The notes under the pieces: model-generated | What the model was told of the DNA's origin: nothing | The model's input: the letters and a program-made list of their open reading frames with translations, nothing else | The model's database searches: none | Part shown: positions 21,933 through 32,530 of the stretch, piece after piece | Position numbering within the stretch: position 1 is the stretch's first letter | Layout of the letters: the number at the start of each line of letters is the position of its first letter | Assembly: GCA_033807695.1 (NCBI GenBank) | Contig: CM066301.1 | Coordinates: 3,162,001 to 3,226,000 of the forward strand | Reading direction: 5' to 3' | Origin: Daedaleopsis sinensis | Lineage: Eukaryota; Basidiomycota; Agaricomycetes; Polyporales; Polyporaceae | Length of the DNA: 64,000 nucleotides | Made by a program: the position numbers and the translations under genes

Positions 21933-23996
21933 TCATATCGGCATCAGCTCGTAACTCAGGAACCATTCTCGATCTCCTTGCTCGGCACCTCGCGCTATCT
22001 GGAGGGTGAAACGCAAGGTCTGTCGGACCCCAGACCTCGTCGAGAAGACGCATTCCCAGGATCTGTGCCCAGCCGCGTCCCCTTGATAGCGAGCACCGTG
22101 ACTGCCATCTGGTTGATCATGCAAAGCCATCACTACGACGGGGACGCGAAGCCCTTGCAAGTGACACGGGCCCAGCTGTATGCGGAGATGGGCATCGTCC
22201 CCCTTGGACATGGTGAGGACATGGACGACGTCCGCGGCAAGTGCTCCCTTCGCGAGCGCCCGGGAGCTGGGCCCGAGGGTGTATCCGTGGCCTTTGAGCG
22301 CATTCTCGCACCACGAGTACAGACAGAGCGAGACTCTCGCGCCCCGTTTGAAGAAGGGCTCCGCGTCGTGGAAGCGGCTGTGGTAGTTTGGAAACAAGGA
22401 AGGGATGTGGACGGTTTTCATACTGATGTGTTGACGCCACTGTGCGAGGTTGTCCATCGTGAGGGTGACGACGCGGCACGGTGACTGTAACTGGCGTTCG
22501 GCCATCGCGACGTATGACCCGCCTGCGAGCTGCATGCAGCTCCGCGGCGGTGGAGGATCGTTGCCGTAGTAAGGGCGATTGATCTCCTCGCACACGAGCG
22601 CCATCAGTTCCCCAACGCTGTTGCTGCCGTCTATGAGGCGCTCGCACGGGAGGATGACGAGGAAGTAAACAGTGGCAATGGGGAGCGCTGATATGAAGTC
22701 GTTTGGGAAACAGAGCGAGACCGGAAGGAGAGGAAGGGTGGTGCGTACCCCATGCGAGGAGACCGAGTACTCGGGAAACGGGATATCCATGTTCAGCCGG
22801 CGAATGTACTCGTTGTGCGAGACGCTTCGGATCGAGACACAATGCTCAAAATCCAGCGGCGAAAACGCAAAGAAGGTGTATGGATTGGGCTCGTCGGGCG
22901 ACCATTCGTGTATGTGCTGCCAGTTCCAGAACCTGAGCGCGGGTGGGGTCGTACCGCGTTCAGGGTCATCGCATTCGGGAGTAGGACGCATGGTCTGCAG
23001 ATGGGGCCGTCCCCAGGCGATCAAACTGCTGTCAGGGTTCTGTCGCAAAATCGCCTCTTGCAACCTGACAAACGCACGTCTGCCCTCCCCATAGACGATA
23101 GCAAACGACACGTCGAACAGACCCATGAGTGCATAGGCCTCGTCCTCGATCCTTGTGGTCTTGCGCCGCGCAGCCCATGACATCCGCTCAGCGACGCTAA
23201 CAGACGTAAGGCTTTTCTCCAAGTCGCCCTTCAAAATTCGCACGTTGATGTTAGTAACTTCATGGATGGTGTCGCCCAGGGATGCCCTCGTGCCGATGGG
23301 ATTCCATAATGCAGATAAGAATACAACAGTGGGAGGAGCGACGAGCTCCTGGAGCGTCCATCCGCGGGTGAACCACCTGCTCTTGCGGAACAACGAATCG
23401 GGAGCGTGGGGGTCATTCTCATCGGAGAGACACGGGACATCTGCGAGCCAGGCATAGCAGACGACTGCGTTACGGTACCACAAGTACATCGTGTTGATTG
23501 CTTCGGAGAGCTCGGCGCTGCTTGTCTTGTCTATGCAACACGAGTCGATCCAAATGTACCGGAAGCCATCCGCTCGCGCAACTGCACAAGCATCTTGCAC
23601 CTTCGGGGAGACCCGTGAGCCACAGTGATAGAGGATACTGTTTGTGCGCCTGCGAGCATCCTTAGCTACCCTTCTGAAGTGCTCGGAGCATATTTTGAGC
23701 CAAGTCACAGGGCACGACCGTGCACCCTCACGTCGTAGTGTCAAAAGGAACAGAATCCGGAGGGAGTCGGTAATCTCGGCTAGGCAGCAGAGCAGCTGTA
23801 TCCAAACGAACTCGAGCACCCAAAGGAATGACGGGCCTAAGCCAGTAGTGGGAACGAGGGAGTCTTGAATGGCCCGAAGGTCTTGAAACGACTGCTCCCC
23901 ATCCGCGCTCCAAACATGGGACAGGATTGCATACTGCACGTCGCGATGGCTGTTGAAGAAGCAGAATTGCCCTGTTTCTGTGTTGAGGAGTCGCAT
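21933..23996 (-). CDS. HET domain (heterokaryon incompatibility-type) protein
   Basis: Single exon of about 687 aa. I chose the internal Met at 23996 (MRLLNTETGQF), the typical start of this family; an in-frame ATG 18 nt upstream also exists. HET blocks are clear: YAILSHVW, then YIWIDSCCIDKTSSAELSEA, MYLWYRNAVVCYAWLADV, FTRGWTLQELVAP and EDEAYALMGLFDV followed by YGEGRRAF. Between the first and second blocks is an insertion of about 90 residues with a strongly hydrophobic segment (SFLWVLEFVWIQLLCCLAEI). HET proteins trigger cell death after non-self fusion in ascomycetes; basidiomycete copies are numerous and mostly untested. The C-terminal half has no recognised domain. Confidence 0.88.
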   Translation of the reverse strand: MRLLNTETGQFCFFNSHRDVQYAILSHVWSADGEQSFQDLRAIQDSLVPTTGLGPSFLWVLEFVWIQLLCCLAEITDSLRILFLLTLRREGARSCPVTWLKICSEHFRRVAKDARRRTNSILYHCGSRVSPKVQDACAVARADGFRYIWIDSCCIDKTSSAELSEAINTMYLWYRNAVVCYAWLADVPCLSDENDPHAPDSLFRKSRWFTRGWTLQELVAPPTVVFLSALWNPIGTRASLGDTIHEVTNINVRILKGDLEKSLTSVSVAERMSWAARRKTTRIEDEAYALMGLFDVSFAIVYGEGRRAFVRLQEAILRQNPDSSLIAWGRPHLQTMRPTPECDDPERGTTPPALRFWNWQHIHEWSPDEPNPYTFFAFSPLDFEHCVSIRSVSHNEYIRRLNMDIPFPEYSVSSHGVRTTLPLLPVSLCFPNDFISALPIATVYFLVILPCERLIDGSNSVGELMALVCEEINRPYYGNDPPPPRSCMQLAGGSYVAMAERQLQSPCRVVTLTMDNLAQWRQHISMKTVHIPSLFPNYHSRFHDAEPFFKRGARVSLCLYSWCENALKGHGYTLGPSSRALAKGALAADVVHVLTMSKGDDAHLRIQLGPCHLQGLRVPVVVMALHDQPDGSHGARYQGDAAGHRSWECVFSTRSGVRQTLRFTLQIARGAEQGDREWFLSYELMPI

Positions 23997-24735
23997 TCTG
24001 CACGGACACAACAAGACTCGTTAGTACGGAACGTCAGCAACCAAGAAGACGAGATTAGAGCTATAATAGCAGGTGAGAAGCTAGGTGTGTGTGGAAGACA
24101 AAGGCTTGTGGGCCCGGTGCTGCCCGGTGGTGATCACAGGACGAGGCAGAACAGTTTGTGATTATATCACATCGCGGTACATGGAAAGGGCTCAAGGGAG
24201 CGGACAAGGAGAAGTACCCGACGTAGTAAGTACTCACTGTCTCCGACTATAGCTTGAAGCTTGAAGTCCGAATTGACTTGGCGACAGCTCGCGAGATATC
24301 GACTTGTCACAGCAGGGTTGTGCACTGTGCGTGGAACCGGGGGGCTCTGACCAACGTTGCTTCACGAAAATATGCGGCCTTTCGAAGCGTCTGTCCCGTG
24401 GCTGCCCTATGTTGAATGTTGAAGATACTCAAGGGCTGAACAGAAGAAAAAGTACGAGACCGTCGCCACGAGATATAGAAGAACACTGAATGTGAGCATG
24501 AGAGCCCATCTTAGTAAGGCCGGTTGGTCCGTCGTAGGGAGTGTAGAGATTGGAAATTCGGAAAGGCGTATGGAGTTAGCTTGTCTATACCAAGGTCCAA
24601 GATGGAGGTAAGAGAACAAGTGCACAATGAAACGTGACCGTGTCAGGTGAAGGTACCGGTGACCGGTGACGATGTGACAGTGACGGATTGAGTGACTGAC
24701 TGGCTTCCTCTCAGGACCTCTGACTCACCGCCAAC
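23997..24735. promoter_or_regulatory. Divergent intergenic region between the HET gene and the proton channel
   Basis: About 740 nt with no supportable gene. It must hold both promoters. Just before the proton channel start there are repeated GTGAC motifs (about 24633-24705). Confidence 0.4.
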
Positions 24736-25713
24736 ATGTCTGAGCAGGATCCTCTCCTACCCCCATCAAATGTAGATGCTGTCTCGCTTGAATCTCAAAC
24801 GGGTGCACCGAAGAGCAAGTACTCCCGCGCCAAACGACGTACCGCCGAGTTCCTTGAATCGGCACCTCTACATTACACCGTCATAACTCTGGCTCGTATC
24901 CTCCCATTTTTGACTGACACTCACATTCCAACCACAGTACACGTAACAACAGGTACTTATCGACTCTGGATGTGTACTCTCCGACCTTGCATACACCTTC
25001 CTCTCCGAGGACTGCACGCCGATCGAAGGGCCGGACTCACCCGTTTGGCTCAACATCCTCGCGCAGACGTCCCTCGCGATCACCACGTTCTTCCTCGTTG
25101 AAATCCCGCTCACGCTGTGGGCGATGGGCCCGCAGAACTTCAACCCCTTCAGAGACGTGCCGCACGCCGCGCTGCACTTCTTCGACGCGTTTGTCATCCT
25201 GACGACGTTTATCCTCGAGGTTGTCCTCCGTGGTCGGGAGAGGGAGCTCGCGTCGCTGCTCATAATTTTGCGACTGTGGCGGCTGGTCAAACTGGTGCAA
25301 GGTGAGTGAACCGTGTCTCGTTGGGTTGGAAGTTGGAACTGCGGAGAAGCCGTCGAGAGAGTGGGCGCATGGCATGTGGGCTCAGGAGGTGGTAAAAGGC
25401 TGCGGTGCGCCTGTAGAGTGTTCTGCGTGCATCATCTCTCTCCTGTCTGGGCAATATCAACAACGTACTCCTCAGCCGTTCGCGACTCGTCGTTATGGTG
25501 GATGGTCGTGTTAACGCTTGATGTGCTTTAGGTATAGCAGTTGGAGCAGGAGAACTTGATGAGGAGCAGGCCAAGGACCTTGCCGAAACGAAGGAGAGGC
25601 TGAATCATGCGCTCAGCTCCCTGCTGGCTACCCGAGCAGAGAACCAACAGCTACGGGCGCGGATTGCGAGGTTGCAGCAAGACCAGAGCCAGTATAACAC
25701 CGCCGACTCATGA
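24736..25713 (+). CDS. Voltage-gated proton channel, Hv1/HVCN1 type
   Basis: Three exons: 24736-24891, 24953-25301 and 25532-25713, giving 228 aa. It is a four-helix voltage sensor without a pore domain. S1 carries the selectivity Asp (TLVLIDSGCVL, about residue 56), S2 a Glu (FFLVEIPLTLW), S3 Asp and Glu (HFFDAFVILTTFILEVV). S4 reads IILRLWRLVKLVQG, i.e. the Hv1 signature RxWRxxR with the third Arg replaced by Lys and the following Asn by Gln. A C-terminal coiled coil (about 60 residues, AKDLAETKERLNHALSSLL onward) would dimerise it. It extrudes protons on depolarisation at the plasma membrane. The first intron appears to have a GC donor, so that join is less certain. Confidence 0.88.
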
Positions 25714-26036
25714 TATACACACCAATTGAGGCACGCTGTCGTTTCGTATTTATGCACGGACAAGTGCAGGTGCAAGGATGCTTGGGATACAATTAGTACG
25801 TGTGCTATGTACAGGCTACAGAATGTTCTCGTCGCTACAGGGCGCCACAGATACGCTCTAATCGATACAGTCCGTGTGGGCTCTATACTACAGAAGAGAA
25901 GGTGCGGTGGAAAGAAAGAATCGTCAAACTCGACTAGCGATGTGGGGGTCATGAGTGGCACAGTGTCATAGCACGAACGTCAAGCGTCCAGTGTCCGCCA
26001 CGAGAGAGTCAAAGCCAATGCACAAATCGTGAGGTG
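25714..26036. other. Convergent intergenic region
   Basis: 3' ends of the proton channel (plus) and the four-TM protein (minus). No further gene is seen. Confidence 0.45.
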
Positions 26037-27554
26037 TCACTTCCTTCCCCATGGGTGGGGGGAGGAATTTAAATGCGAAGAAGAGGTGTCACTGGCTGCG
26101 CGCACCCACTCGGAGCGCTTCGAATGCGTGATGGGCTGGTCAGGGTCGCCGACGTCCTCTGGGAACATCCCGTACGACACCGGGCGCGTGATGGGACCAA
26201 CGGAGACGACCGCAGCGCGATCCAGGTCGATGTAGAACGTGCTCGTCGGCGAGAGCGACGCGTCCGCCGGGCCAGCGCGCGCGGCCGACACGCGGGCCTT
26301 CGGCGGCAGGGCCGGCACGGGGGGAGGGGACGCCGTCGACTGGCTCCAGCACGACTTAAGCTTGAGCGGGCGCAAAGGACGCACGGGCGGGGGAGTCTTC
26401 AGCGAGAAGCGGGGCATGGTGAAGGGGAGGTCGACTCCGCGCCGCGCTGATTGCGACGCGCGCTTGGCCCAGGTCGGGCGCATGCTCTCGATGCTCATCT
26501 TGTGCGAGAGGGAGGCCGCGCCGCTCATGACGCGGTTCGTCCAGGTCGTGCGGCGGCCGCTGGGGCCGTACGCGACCGAGTCGAACGAGTCCGCGGAGCC
26601 TTTGCGCGGTGGCCAGGTCGGAGAGGTCGGCGTCGACGGGAATTTGGGCATCTCCAAGGGTGAGGGGGGAAGAGCCTTGGTGTGTTGCACGTAAATGGGA
26701 GTTGGGTAGTGGGAGGAGGCACGCTTGATCTCCAGCACCTCAGAAACGCGGCGCACCTTCTCACCGAAGACCCGACTTGTCTCCAAGGAGCGCGGGGAAG
26801 AGCTCGCTGGTTCAACGAACCAAGGAATGGCACGGATCGACGTCGTCCAAACGTTCGGGATGACAGTCATGTGTGTAATGGCGGTCGTGAGTAGAGAGAA
26901 AGAATACATCAACACTAGCAGAGGTTGCAGTCAGCGTACAACTTCATCCCAAAAGGCGGATACACATACGCATCATGCACGATATCCAGGCGAGTGCGAC
27001 GGTGAGAGATGAGGACGCGCAAGCGATGATGCTAACACCCTGACACAGGAGAGGAGGACCGTTGACTGTGACACTGAAGGCGCCAGCCAACTGGAATGCG
27101 GACATGATTCCGGTCCACACGCATTCGCAGAGCACCTTGTCGACAGGCTGGAATGTGAGCCACGAAGACAAGAGACAGCTAATTCGACACACGTCAGAGG
27201 TTGGCCGATACATGACTACAAGCATGAACGTACCCGACCAGCAGGAAGATGAGGAGACACGAGTTGAAGACCACGAATGTCGGGGCACCGAGTGCTGGTA
27301 CTGGGGGATGAGCTTGAGTGAACGATGAATTTTGACTATCACTCACCATCTAGCCCCAAACTCTTCAACTCCGTCAAATTCCATGCAGCAAATCCGATAC
27401 TGAGAACGTTGACGTAGATTAAGATGGCTGTAGTCAAAATCAGTCAGTTCAGCAAGGTGATACCGATATTAGGTGACGCACCAAACAGCGCGAAGCGCAG
27501 GACGATGAACGGGTTCCGCATCTCGTAGGAAGAGCTGGGGAATCGTGCAAACAT
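26037..27554 (-). CDS. Four-TM (MARVEL-like) membrane protein with long Ser/Pro tail, copy A
   Basis: Five exons: 27482-27554, 27347-27427, 27234-27300, 26970-27178 and 26037-26914, giving 435 aa. The start is MFARFPSSSYEMRNPFIVLRF. Four hydrophobic segments follow within the first 150 residues (ILIYVNVLSIGFAAWNL; FVVFNSCLLIFLLVG; a VWTGIMSAFQLAGAF stretch; LLMYSFSLLTTAITHM). The remaining 280 residues form a basic Ser/Pro/Arg-rich cytoplasmic tail, probably disordered and phosphorylated. The topology resembles MARVEL proteins; the family is not otherwise recognised. It is a paralogue of the gene at 31047-32530, with similar helices and intron sites. Confidence 0.75.
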
Positions 27555-28505
27555 TATTGCTCTTGAGCAGCACAGGAGGGATAGAGTATATGGTCGTTTC
27601 CGCAGTAGTATGTCGGATGATCGTGGGCCGGATGAGGAGCAAAGCAGAGAACGACAGGAGACAGACACAAACTCGAAGCAATATCAGAGAGTCTGCACAG
27701 AGAGAAATGGAGGACGATAGGGCAAGCTGGGCAGGCGAGCGACCGCAAAGAGCAGAGGCACTTTAAAGGTCTGGGTAATGGAGTCGGACGGAGCCAAAGA
27801 GACGTCGAGGGGACGTTAAAGTGTGTTCCAAAGCAGTCTAAAGCAGTCTAAGCTGACCGCCGGGGCCACAAAGGAGGGGGCAGATGCATAGTCGCTTTTA
27901 AATACGAGGTGGTCCGGGAAGTTGACACGCGACGGACAATGGTCCTCCTCGAGAACAATAACAGGGCGCCTCTCGTCGGTGGGCAAATAACAATATTGGA
28001 GCGCACATCCTTGTACCTTGTGCCACTTATTAGTGCATGCCTGGACTCTTGGTGTTAAGAGGCTGTGAGTGCCATACAGCTAGCGAAGCAGAACGTGAGC
28101 TTGTGTAGGCTAGTAGCATTATTAACGGCGAAGCGAGCGTAATCATGGGAGGAGCGGTTCAAGAGCTGTTGTGAAATAGGCGCCATGAGCGGCGTCCGGG
28201 TGCGCAATTGCCACGTCGGCCCGACTCGCTTAAGGTGAGGCATTCGTACTCAGTTACGGCCCCTTACTGTTTTGCATCCTCTCCTCCTCGATTGCATCGT
28301 GAACGTATTCCATTGGTCTTCGCGCGTCCAACCGGTCACTTACACTATTGTCCAGTCGCTCCCGAGTTACTCACTACCTACCTTCAAGTCTTGAGAAGAT
28401 CTGAGGGCTAACCGCCAAAAAGCGGGATGATGAGACTTTTCCTAGTCTCACACATACAATGTATGTATCATTGCGGATCCTCAGCTTAAGAAGGTGCAAA
28501 ACTAA
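27555..28505. other. Intergenic region upstream of copy A
   Basis: Contains a small tandem repeat (AAAGCAGTCT twice near 27832-27851). No gene is supported. Confidence 0.4.
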
Positions 28506-28587
28506 TGTCCCAGGCAGGATTCGAGCCTGCGTCTCCACGGACCTGTGTAACCACAACGTGATGATCTGACCACTAATCGACAAGGAC
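28506..28587 (-). tRNA. tRNA-His (anticodon GTG) with a 10-nt intron
   Basis: Read on the minus strand: acceptor GTCCTTG pairs with CTGGGAC (one mismatch), the D arm is GATTAGTGGTCAGATC, the anticodon stem is TCACG with CGTGG, and the loop is TTGTGG...C with anticodon GTG at 28552-28554. The T arm is GCAGG-CTCGAAT-CCTGC and the discriminator is A, correct for eukaryotic tRNA-His. Ten extra bases (28541-28550) sit one base 3' of the anticodon, the standard intron site. A T4 run follows as Pol III terminator. The acceptor mismatch and the first T-loop base C are mild oddities. Confidence 0.8.
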
Positions 28588-29724
28588 CGAAAGGAAAACT
28601 TCCTGTTGCAAGAAACTCAGGCCTCAGAAACTCTCCCAAAAAATTGTGCGGACTATCAGCACTGTTCTATGAGCTCTACCAGGTTCTACTTACTCCTTGA
28701 TAATGTGGTGGTAGTTCTCTAATGATTTGCCGCTGCAGACATGGAGAAGCAGACCCACCGCCAATAAGTATCTACTGGCACTCCGAGTCTCTTCTTGAAT
28801 GTTTCAAAATCGTCAAAGGCTGTCGAGCACCTCTGATCAATATTTACTGTCGCGAGCTCGATGGTGCCGTTATGTGGTATGTATCCGAGTCACGGTCAAA
28901 TATGCTTGTAGTGATGTATGGGACTCGGAAACCCTCACAGGTCTAGAGATACCGAAAGGAGAAATCATCAAGCGTTCGTAGACGACGCGAGTGCCGCTCT
29001 ACAGTACCGAATTCGGAGCATCACAGCCAGCAGGGCGGCCACTGCAACCTATAGGTCGGCTCGCAAAACGCTCTTTCTTTCCTCCCCGAGGGTCTTCTAT
29101 GAAGACGCAGCAAGATCAACTGTAGGTCGCCGTCATACTCGCGAGCACCGCTCTCCGTCAGTTTAGCTCGAGTTCGCGTCTTCTCACGAGCCAACACGAA
29201 GGAGACACCCCTCTTTGTAACTGCAAGCGGAGACGACAGTAGCACTGTCCCCGGGCCGGTTCCTTTCCATGACAGACGTAGTCGATGAACGATTCAAGCT
29301 GAGATAGTCATCACAGCTGCCTATCAGAGATGGCACAGTACAGTGCGTCGACTCGCTGATATGACGTAAGTCCAGTGCACTACTTTGAGGCGGCCGTATA
29401 ACTCGAACTTAACCGTCGGCGGTGGGACACCGGGGAAGGGACGGGTATGTTCGGAATCAGTAGACGCCGGGACTATGAGCAACCACCTCGATCCAGCACA
29501 GCCACGCAAACACTTGAAGACACCGCGGTTATGCAGTCCATATGCTCGGATATGTTCGGCTTGTTTGTCACCACCGGCGGCACGCCGTTCGTCCTGGTAC
29601 CCGGTGGTAAGCAGGCATGGTATATAAACGAGTATGTGACTACCGCGCATTCCCTCAGGCTCTAGTCCTTCGACTCGCTCACACTCCCGCGCCTATCGTC
29701 GACCCCTCGCCGGGCCCAGCTGGG
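28588..29724. other. Gene-poor region
   Basis: Several short ORFs on both strands, none with family resemblance or a convincing exon chain. It precedes the transporter relics and may be decayed insertion DNA. Confidence 0.35.
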
Positions 29725-30240
29725 CGTGCTCCTATGATGATCTTCGCCTACAAGTACATCAGGGACAAAATACGAGCATCGAAAGATAAGGCCGCTCGTG
29801 AAGCAGAACCGTCCAATGTTGTCCATTCGCGGGACCACGCCTACGACTCAAAGAGCTCCCAGACTCCGATTCAACACGACGCTCCCAAAGTGCCCTCGCC
29901 GCGCCAACGGAGAACTCGAGCTCTGTAACATGGAAGCTCATGCTTCATGTGCGCTTGTTCCTATCTTCATTGAGACGTTGGGCTACACAGGTAAGCACTG
30001 CTAACCCTCGTTCAGTTGTCGCCACTGGCTAATTTGCAGATAGCCGTACATCAACGCGCTTTTCTCTCCAATAGAACTTTCTAATCGTTTCCGTGGTCGG
30101 CGTTGCACCCTTCAAAGGTATGAGCGTTCACAAGCAGTCCTACGCACAGCCCATTCACGCTCTCTGCAGCTAGTACATCGGGACGGCGTACCTCTCGACA
30201 TCAATCGTATTTCTTCCATTGTTTGTATCCTTTTCGGACA
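29725..30240 (+). pseudogene. 5' remnant of an MFS multidrug-type transporter
   Basis: Begins like a family N-terminus (MMIFAYKYIRDKIRASKDKA) and continues with a Ser/Pro-rich linker. Around 29920-29990 the first helix ALVPIFIETLGYT is visible, but its upstream part (TWKLML) is in a different frame, so a frameshift separates them. After a short intron VVATG follows, and at about 30173-30240 a good second-helix segment is read: YIGTAYLSTSIVFLPLF then SDIWG. This is the fungal MFS pattern ETLDYTVVATAQ...YIGTAY. Nothing of the later ten helices follows. The copy is truncated and frameshifted. Confidence 0.65.
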
Positions 30241-30480
30241 TCATATGGGGTCAGTGATGGGCACTCCAACTCTCCCCTATACTTGCTGCGTCAATAATAT
30301 AATCATTTCATCAGAATCTACATATGTGTTCTGTACCAGCCACCGTTCCTTCCAGCGATTTGCTTTAGATGCTTTCACTGGAGTCGGTCACGGTGTTACC
30401 GCGTACCGTTCCACGGTTAATATGCGCATAATGCTGGGACAGAGCCACTTATAACCAACTAGCTGCACTGATTGCGGACG

Positions 30481-30618
30481 GGGTACATCGCGGACATGGT
30501 CACTGAGCTCGACAAGCCCGCGGCGTTGCTCTCCGACCCGAACTCGAGCTTCTATGCGCTGTGCAAAGCTACCGGCCAGCGCGAGTTCGCCATGTTGAAG
30601 CGCATGGCTGGTTTGTGA
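30481..30618 (+). pseudogene. 3' remnant of an ABC transporter (ABCC/MRP-like C-terminus)
   Basis: About 45 codons ending in a stop: YIADMVTELDKPAALL, then DPNSSFYALCKATG and EFAMLKRMAGL. This matches the extreme C-terminus of fungal full-size ABC transporters (E[FL]DxPxxLLxDPxSxFYALCxATG). Upstream there is no nucleotide-binding domain, so only the last exon survives. It lies about 240 nt after the MFS relic on the same strand. Confidence 0.65.
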
Positions 30619-31046
30619 GCCTATCTCGGAATGTCGGCATGAAGATGTTTGTCGAGGGAGAGGTTCTGGAGAGGTGTGCAAAGTGGGAGATAGACGATTA
30701 CCTTCAATGTACATTGTAGCCACCTGCTCGCAAGATCAAAGTCTACCGTAATCGTGTTCTGTATCAACCACTGCTCCATCCCACGATGTGTTTGAAATAT
30801 TTTCATGACCTCGGTATTACCGTCCCACGGTTCAGTAGAACACAAAGCAAGAAGGAATTCCGGTTTCATGAGATGTTATTCCACAACGCAAGTATAGCAC
30901 AAGGGCAGCGGCTACAGTAGAAGTACAACAAGACCCGGAGCTTGTACACAGCACACGACAGCACAGTCGCACAGCGACGCTGTCATGCCGAGGCCCAGAC
31001 GTCCGTCCGCACCCCGACAGCCAGGTCGCTCGCGACCTGGCGTCCC
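30619..31046. other. Intergenic region
   Basis: Between the ABC relic and the 3' end of four-TM copy B. No gene is recognised. Confidence 0.4.
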
Positions 31047-32530
31047 TCACCGATGGTACGTGCTGTGCAGACGCGTCATGTCGAGTGGGGGTGGGCGGGT
31101 CGACTTCCGCTTCGACTTCTTTTCGCGCGGGCCCGCCGTCGGCCCCACGGACGGCTTCGGCGACGGGAGCAATCCCCGCATCCCGCCCTTCTTCGACGGC
31201 GTGGACAGCCCGCTCCCGGAGATAGCGAACGTCGCAGAGAGCGAGCTCGACCGTTGTGGCACGGGTGAGGGCTTGACCGGCACCGGCGAGGGCTTGATCG
31301 TCGACGAGAAGGGGACGTATGTCGCCGACGGCGGCAGCCCTGTCGGCGTAGAGGTGAGGTCCGACGAGCCGCTTGATGATGACCCGTACTCGTCGGACGG
31401 CGGGGACGCGGGCGTGACGGTCGCGGAGAGCCATGCGGACTGCAGGATCTTCGCGGACTTGTTGGCGGATCTGCTCGCGGTCATTGGTGTCTGGGCGACG
31501 GCGGAGAGCATGGGCGGCTGCTTCTCGTTGTCGTACTTCGAGGAGTGGAGGGCGGCGCTCTTCATTGCTGCGCTCTTGAGTGTTGAGCTGCGTAGCGACG
31601 AGCTCTTCATCGTGCTGCCAGAGACCATGCGGTCGCCGAACTCGGATGTAAGGCGGATTTGGGGCGTGGTAGCGGGAAGGGGCGCCCTGGACCACGTTGT
31701 GCGCACGGGGGAGGATTGTGCGCTCTGGAGGGGTTCGTGCACTTTGTACCACGGGTAAGTCCTTGTGCTGGCTCTCCAGATCTGGGAGTCATCCTTCATG
31801 TGAATGATTGAAGATATCATTAGGAGGCAGAAGTATGCCAACACTGGAGAGCCATCAGCGATAGTCCACACGAAAGGCCATAGTTCCCACTCACAAACGA
31901 CAACGTTTATCCACGTGGCAACAAGGAGTATCTTTGATGTTGTGCATGACCCAGGGATAAGGAGGGCTGCTGCAAAGTTGCACATCATGTTCGGCAGCAT
32001 AGTGGTCGCTGCGACGGCACCGGCTGGATGGACCGATTAAACGGGAACCTGAACAGCGGTTTGTGTAGAGTGTACATACCCAGTTCTAGTACCCAGAACA
32101 GACCTATCCACAGAGCTTCGAACCATACGCGACCAACGATGTTGTTCTTGCGTAGTAGGTCAAGGAACATTCTGTGAGCAAGAGGTGAGTCGCCCTGCAA
32201 AAATCAATGCGAAGAGATTATACGTACACTGGGAAGATGTAGAGGATGCCGAAAGCACTGATGGCAATGAGGTATGCATCGACTTGTGCTGAAGGGCGAA
32301 ACGGATTAAGGAGTGGATTGTTCCTGAAAAGGAAAAGCTACTCACGAGTCAGGCCAATTTGTTGAGCAAGGAGAAGATTCCACACCGATACACAGCAGAT
32401 GACGGCATTGCAGAGCGTGAAAAGAGCTGATGACCGGGGGTCGAATCGTCAGGACGATATCGCGATACGCAGGAAAACGAGGAGACTCACCGAAGCAGGA
32501 GTAACGGTAAGCAGAAAGAGAGTTGGCCAT
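31047..32530 (-). CDS. Four-TM (MARVEL-like) membrane protein with long Ser/Pro tail, copy B
   Basis: Six exons: 32491-32530, 32346-32426, 32228-32288, 32080-32171, 31895-32023 and 31047-31843, giving 399 aa. The start is MANSLSAYRYSCF. Helices: ALFTLCNAVICCVSVWNLLL, LIAISAFGILYIFPVMF, WFEALWIGLFWVLELAGAVA, and VVVLLAYFCLLMISSIIHM. The tail of about 230 residues is Ser/Pro/Lys-rich. The last intron (31844-31894) is 51 nt and free of stops; splicing it gives LLAYFCLLM, which aligns with LLMYSFSLL of copy A where an intron sits at the same codon. Function is unknown. Confidence 0.77.
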
